A DNA stretch of 14,457 nucleotides, taken from positions 1 to 14,457 of the forward strand of contig JBNJEL010000044.1 of NCBI GenBank assembly GCA_051745835.1. Reading direction: 5' to 3'. Position 1 is the first letter of the stretch. Each line of letters starts with the position of its first letter. The translations under genes were made by a program, and so were the position numbers. The notes under the pieces were generated by a model, which was not told where the DNA came from, made no database searches, and saw only the letters and a list, made by a program, of their open reading frames with translations. The DNA comes from JBNJEL01 sp051745835. Lineage in GTDB: Bacteria > Bacillota > Halanaerobiia > Halobacteroidales > Acetohalobiaceae. Shown in pieces: positions 12,908-14,457 of the stretch.

Positions 12908-14457
12908 TCTGGTCACCTACAGCACAATCAAAACTAGTTAAAAGCTGATTAGCCCCACAGCCTGTACACTGATCAAACCTACAATCTGAAGTAACCTCTG
13001 CCTCTAGTGCCTGCTTATACTCAGAGCGTAGATAATCCTTAGTTACTCCTACTTCAATATGATCCCACGGCAGGCGATCCTTAAGAGAAAATTTACGATA
13101 AAGATACTGATCTAAATCTAGTTCAGATTCAGCAAATGCTTGTCGCCAAATATCCATATCGAAGTGTTCATGCCAGCCAGTAAAGCGACTACCTAACTGC
13201 CAAGCATTAATTAAGACCTCACCTAATCTACGGTCACCGCGAGCAAAGATAGCTTCTAATTTACTTAAAGTTGGTTCATTCCAATCTAAAGATAAACCTC
13301 TACCGCGTAAGTTCTGCTTGAGATAATCAAGCTTCTTTCTAATCTCTGCTAAAGTATTGAATCTAACCCACTGGAACGGAGTATGCGGCTTAGGAATAAA
13401 AGTAGAGACACTGACCTTAACCTCTAACTTGCCAATGGCTGCTACCTCCTTAGCTAACTTAACAATTCCTGCTAAGTCCTCCTCAGTTTCAGTCGGTAAT
13501 CCAATCATAAAGTAAAGTTTAACCCGCTTCCAGCCAGCATCATAAGCATCCTGCACAGTACTGACTATATCTTTTTTAGTAATCCCTTTATTAATTACAT
13601 CTCTTAACCTCTGTGTTCCAGCTTCCGGTGCAAAGGTAAGACCTGTCTTCTTAACTTCTTCCACCTTCTTAGCTAAATCTAATGAAAAAGAATCAGCCCG
13701 CAAGGAAGGCAAACTAAGACCAACCTGCAACTTAGAGTACTCATCGACTAAATCTTCAGTTAATTCTTTAATCGCTGAATAATCACTAGTGCTTAAAGAG
13801 GTCAAGCTTAACTCTTCATATCCCGTCTGATCAATCAGCTCACTTGTTAACTCTTTTAATCGATTAACACTTCGCTCACGTACAGGACGATAGATCATTC
13901 CTGCTTGACAGAAACGACAACCGCGAGCACAACCGCGCGCTACCTCTAAATTAATCCGATCATGTACAATATCCATATACGGAACTACCCAATTAGTAGG
14001 ATAGAAACTATCTTCTAAATCTTCGACAATTCTTTTCTCTATTTGAGTCGGTAAAGTGCTATCTTGAGCAGTCAAACTCTGTACTGCACTGCCTTCATAC
14101 TCTATCTCATAATAACTTGGGACATAAATACCATCTACCCGTGCTAACTTTAATAATAACTCATCTCGCGATTGATTACTCTCCTGCCAATTTCGATATA
14201 GCTCCACTATTTCACCGACAACATCTTCCGCTTCACCAATCACTACCGCATCAAAGATCTCAGCCACTGGCTCCGGATTAACAGTACACGGACCGCCAGC
14301 TATCACTAACGGGTCATCTTGAACTCTATCTTGACTCTTAAGCGCTACTTCAGCTAAGTCTAACATATTCAAAATATTAGTATAACTTAATTCATACTGC
14401 AGAGTAAAACCTATAATATCAAATTGCCCAGCAGCTCGTTTACTCTCTAAGCTAAAT
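12897..14457 (-). CDS. Radical SAM protein, TIGR03960 type, N-terminus beyond window edge
   Basis: 519 residues are visible and the frame remains open at base 14457, so an N-terminal part (roughly 100 residues by family length) is missing. A B12-binding-like domain comes first: FDIIGFTLQYELSYTN, then IAGGPCTVNPEPVAEIFDAV. The radical SAM core follows with the [4Fe-4S]-binding CARGCRFC (C176, C180, C183 counted from the first visible residue), then LSTSDYSAI, FAPEAGTQRLRDVIN and KLYFMIGLPTETEEDL. The C-terminus has a second cysteine cluster, CRFDQCTGCG, which may bind another metal cofactor. A TTG at 14372 is not the start, because the canonical family sequence continues upstream of it. Substrate unknown. 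It overlaps the TIGR03936-like gene and precedes RNase G in one operon. Confidence 0.93.
   Translation of the reverse strand, partial: FSLESKRAAGQFDIIGFTLQYELSYTNILNMLDLAEVALKSQDRVQDDPLVIAGGPCTVNPEPVAEIFDAVVIGEAEDVVGEIVELYRNWQESNQSRDELLLKLARVDGIYVPSYYEIEYEGSAVQSLTAQDSTLPTQIEKRIVEDLEDSFYPTNWVVPYMDIVHDRINLEVARGCARGCRFCQAGMIYRPVRERSVNRLKELTSELIDQTGYEELSLTSLSTSDYSAIKELTEDLVDEYSKLQVGLSLPSLRADSFSLDLAKKVEEVKKTGLTFAPEAGTQRLRDVINKGITKKDIVSTVQDAYDAGWKRVKLYFMIGLPTETEEDLAGIVKLAKEVAAIGKLEVKVSVSTFIPKPHTPFQWVRFNTLAEIRKKLDYLKQNLRGRGLSLDWNEPTLSKLEAIFARGDRRLGEVLINAWQLGSRFTGWHEHFDMDIWRQAFAESELDLDQYLYRKFSLKDRLPWDHIEVGVTKDYLRSEYKQALEAEVTSDCRFDQCTGCGANQLLTSFDCAVGDQNED

Overview
The window looks like low-GC, Gram-positive-type anaerobe DNA (Bacillota, Clostridia/Halanaerobiales-like). 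The evidence is gene order (radical SAM pair - RNase G - rplU - prp - rpmA - obgE - yhbY - proB - proA), an L27 with the Firmicutes N-terminal extension next to its processing protease, purine-rich Shine-Dalgarno sites and AT-rich codon use. Several proteins are unusually acidic, including L21 and the Obg C-terminus, which would suit a moderately halophilic lineage; that placement is inference. Every gene and the CRISPR array read on the minus strand, so the biological order runs from right to left.

Right part (about 5.2-14.5 kb): housekeeping genes. A 5'-truncated radical SAM protein (TIGR03960-like) overlaps its partner (TIGR03936-like), followed by a ribonuclease G with a C-terminal TRAM-like domain. 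A strong promoter lies three bases past the RNase G stop and drives an L21-type leader and rplU-prp-rpmA, which ends at an intrinsic terminator. obgE has its own promoter candidate and continues through yhbY (ribosome assembly), proB and proA (first two steps of proline synthesis) to another terminator. The theme is ribosome biogenesis, RNA processing and proline synthesis.

Middle part (3.25-5.15 kb): an AT-rich gene for an unrecognised secreted or membrane-anchored protein, with its own promoter and terminator, and a PHP-domain phosphoesterase gene of the YciV/RNase AM type.

Left part (1-3.25 kb): a CRISPR locus. A leader with three TTTCGAAA palindromes precedes a 25-repeat, 24-spacer array (37-nt repeats) read leftwards, with the degenerate repeat at the left (distal) end and an intrinsic terminator just beyond it. 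Next comes a WYL-domain transcription regulator running off the left edge, with its own extended -10 promoter and an inverted repeat over the -35 site. No cas gene is in the window. One old spacer reads as a ParA-type ATPase motif, suggesting a plasmid or phage partition gene as target.

The most interesting region is the left 3.3 kb: the array, its palindrome-rich leader and the adjacent WYL regulator.
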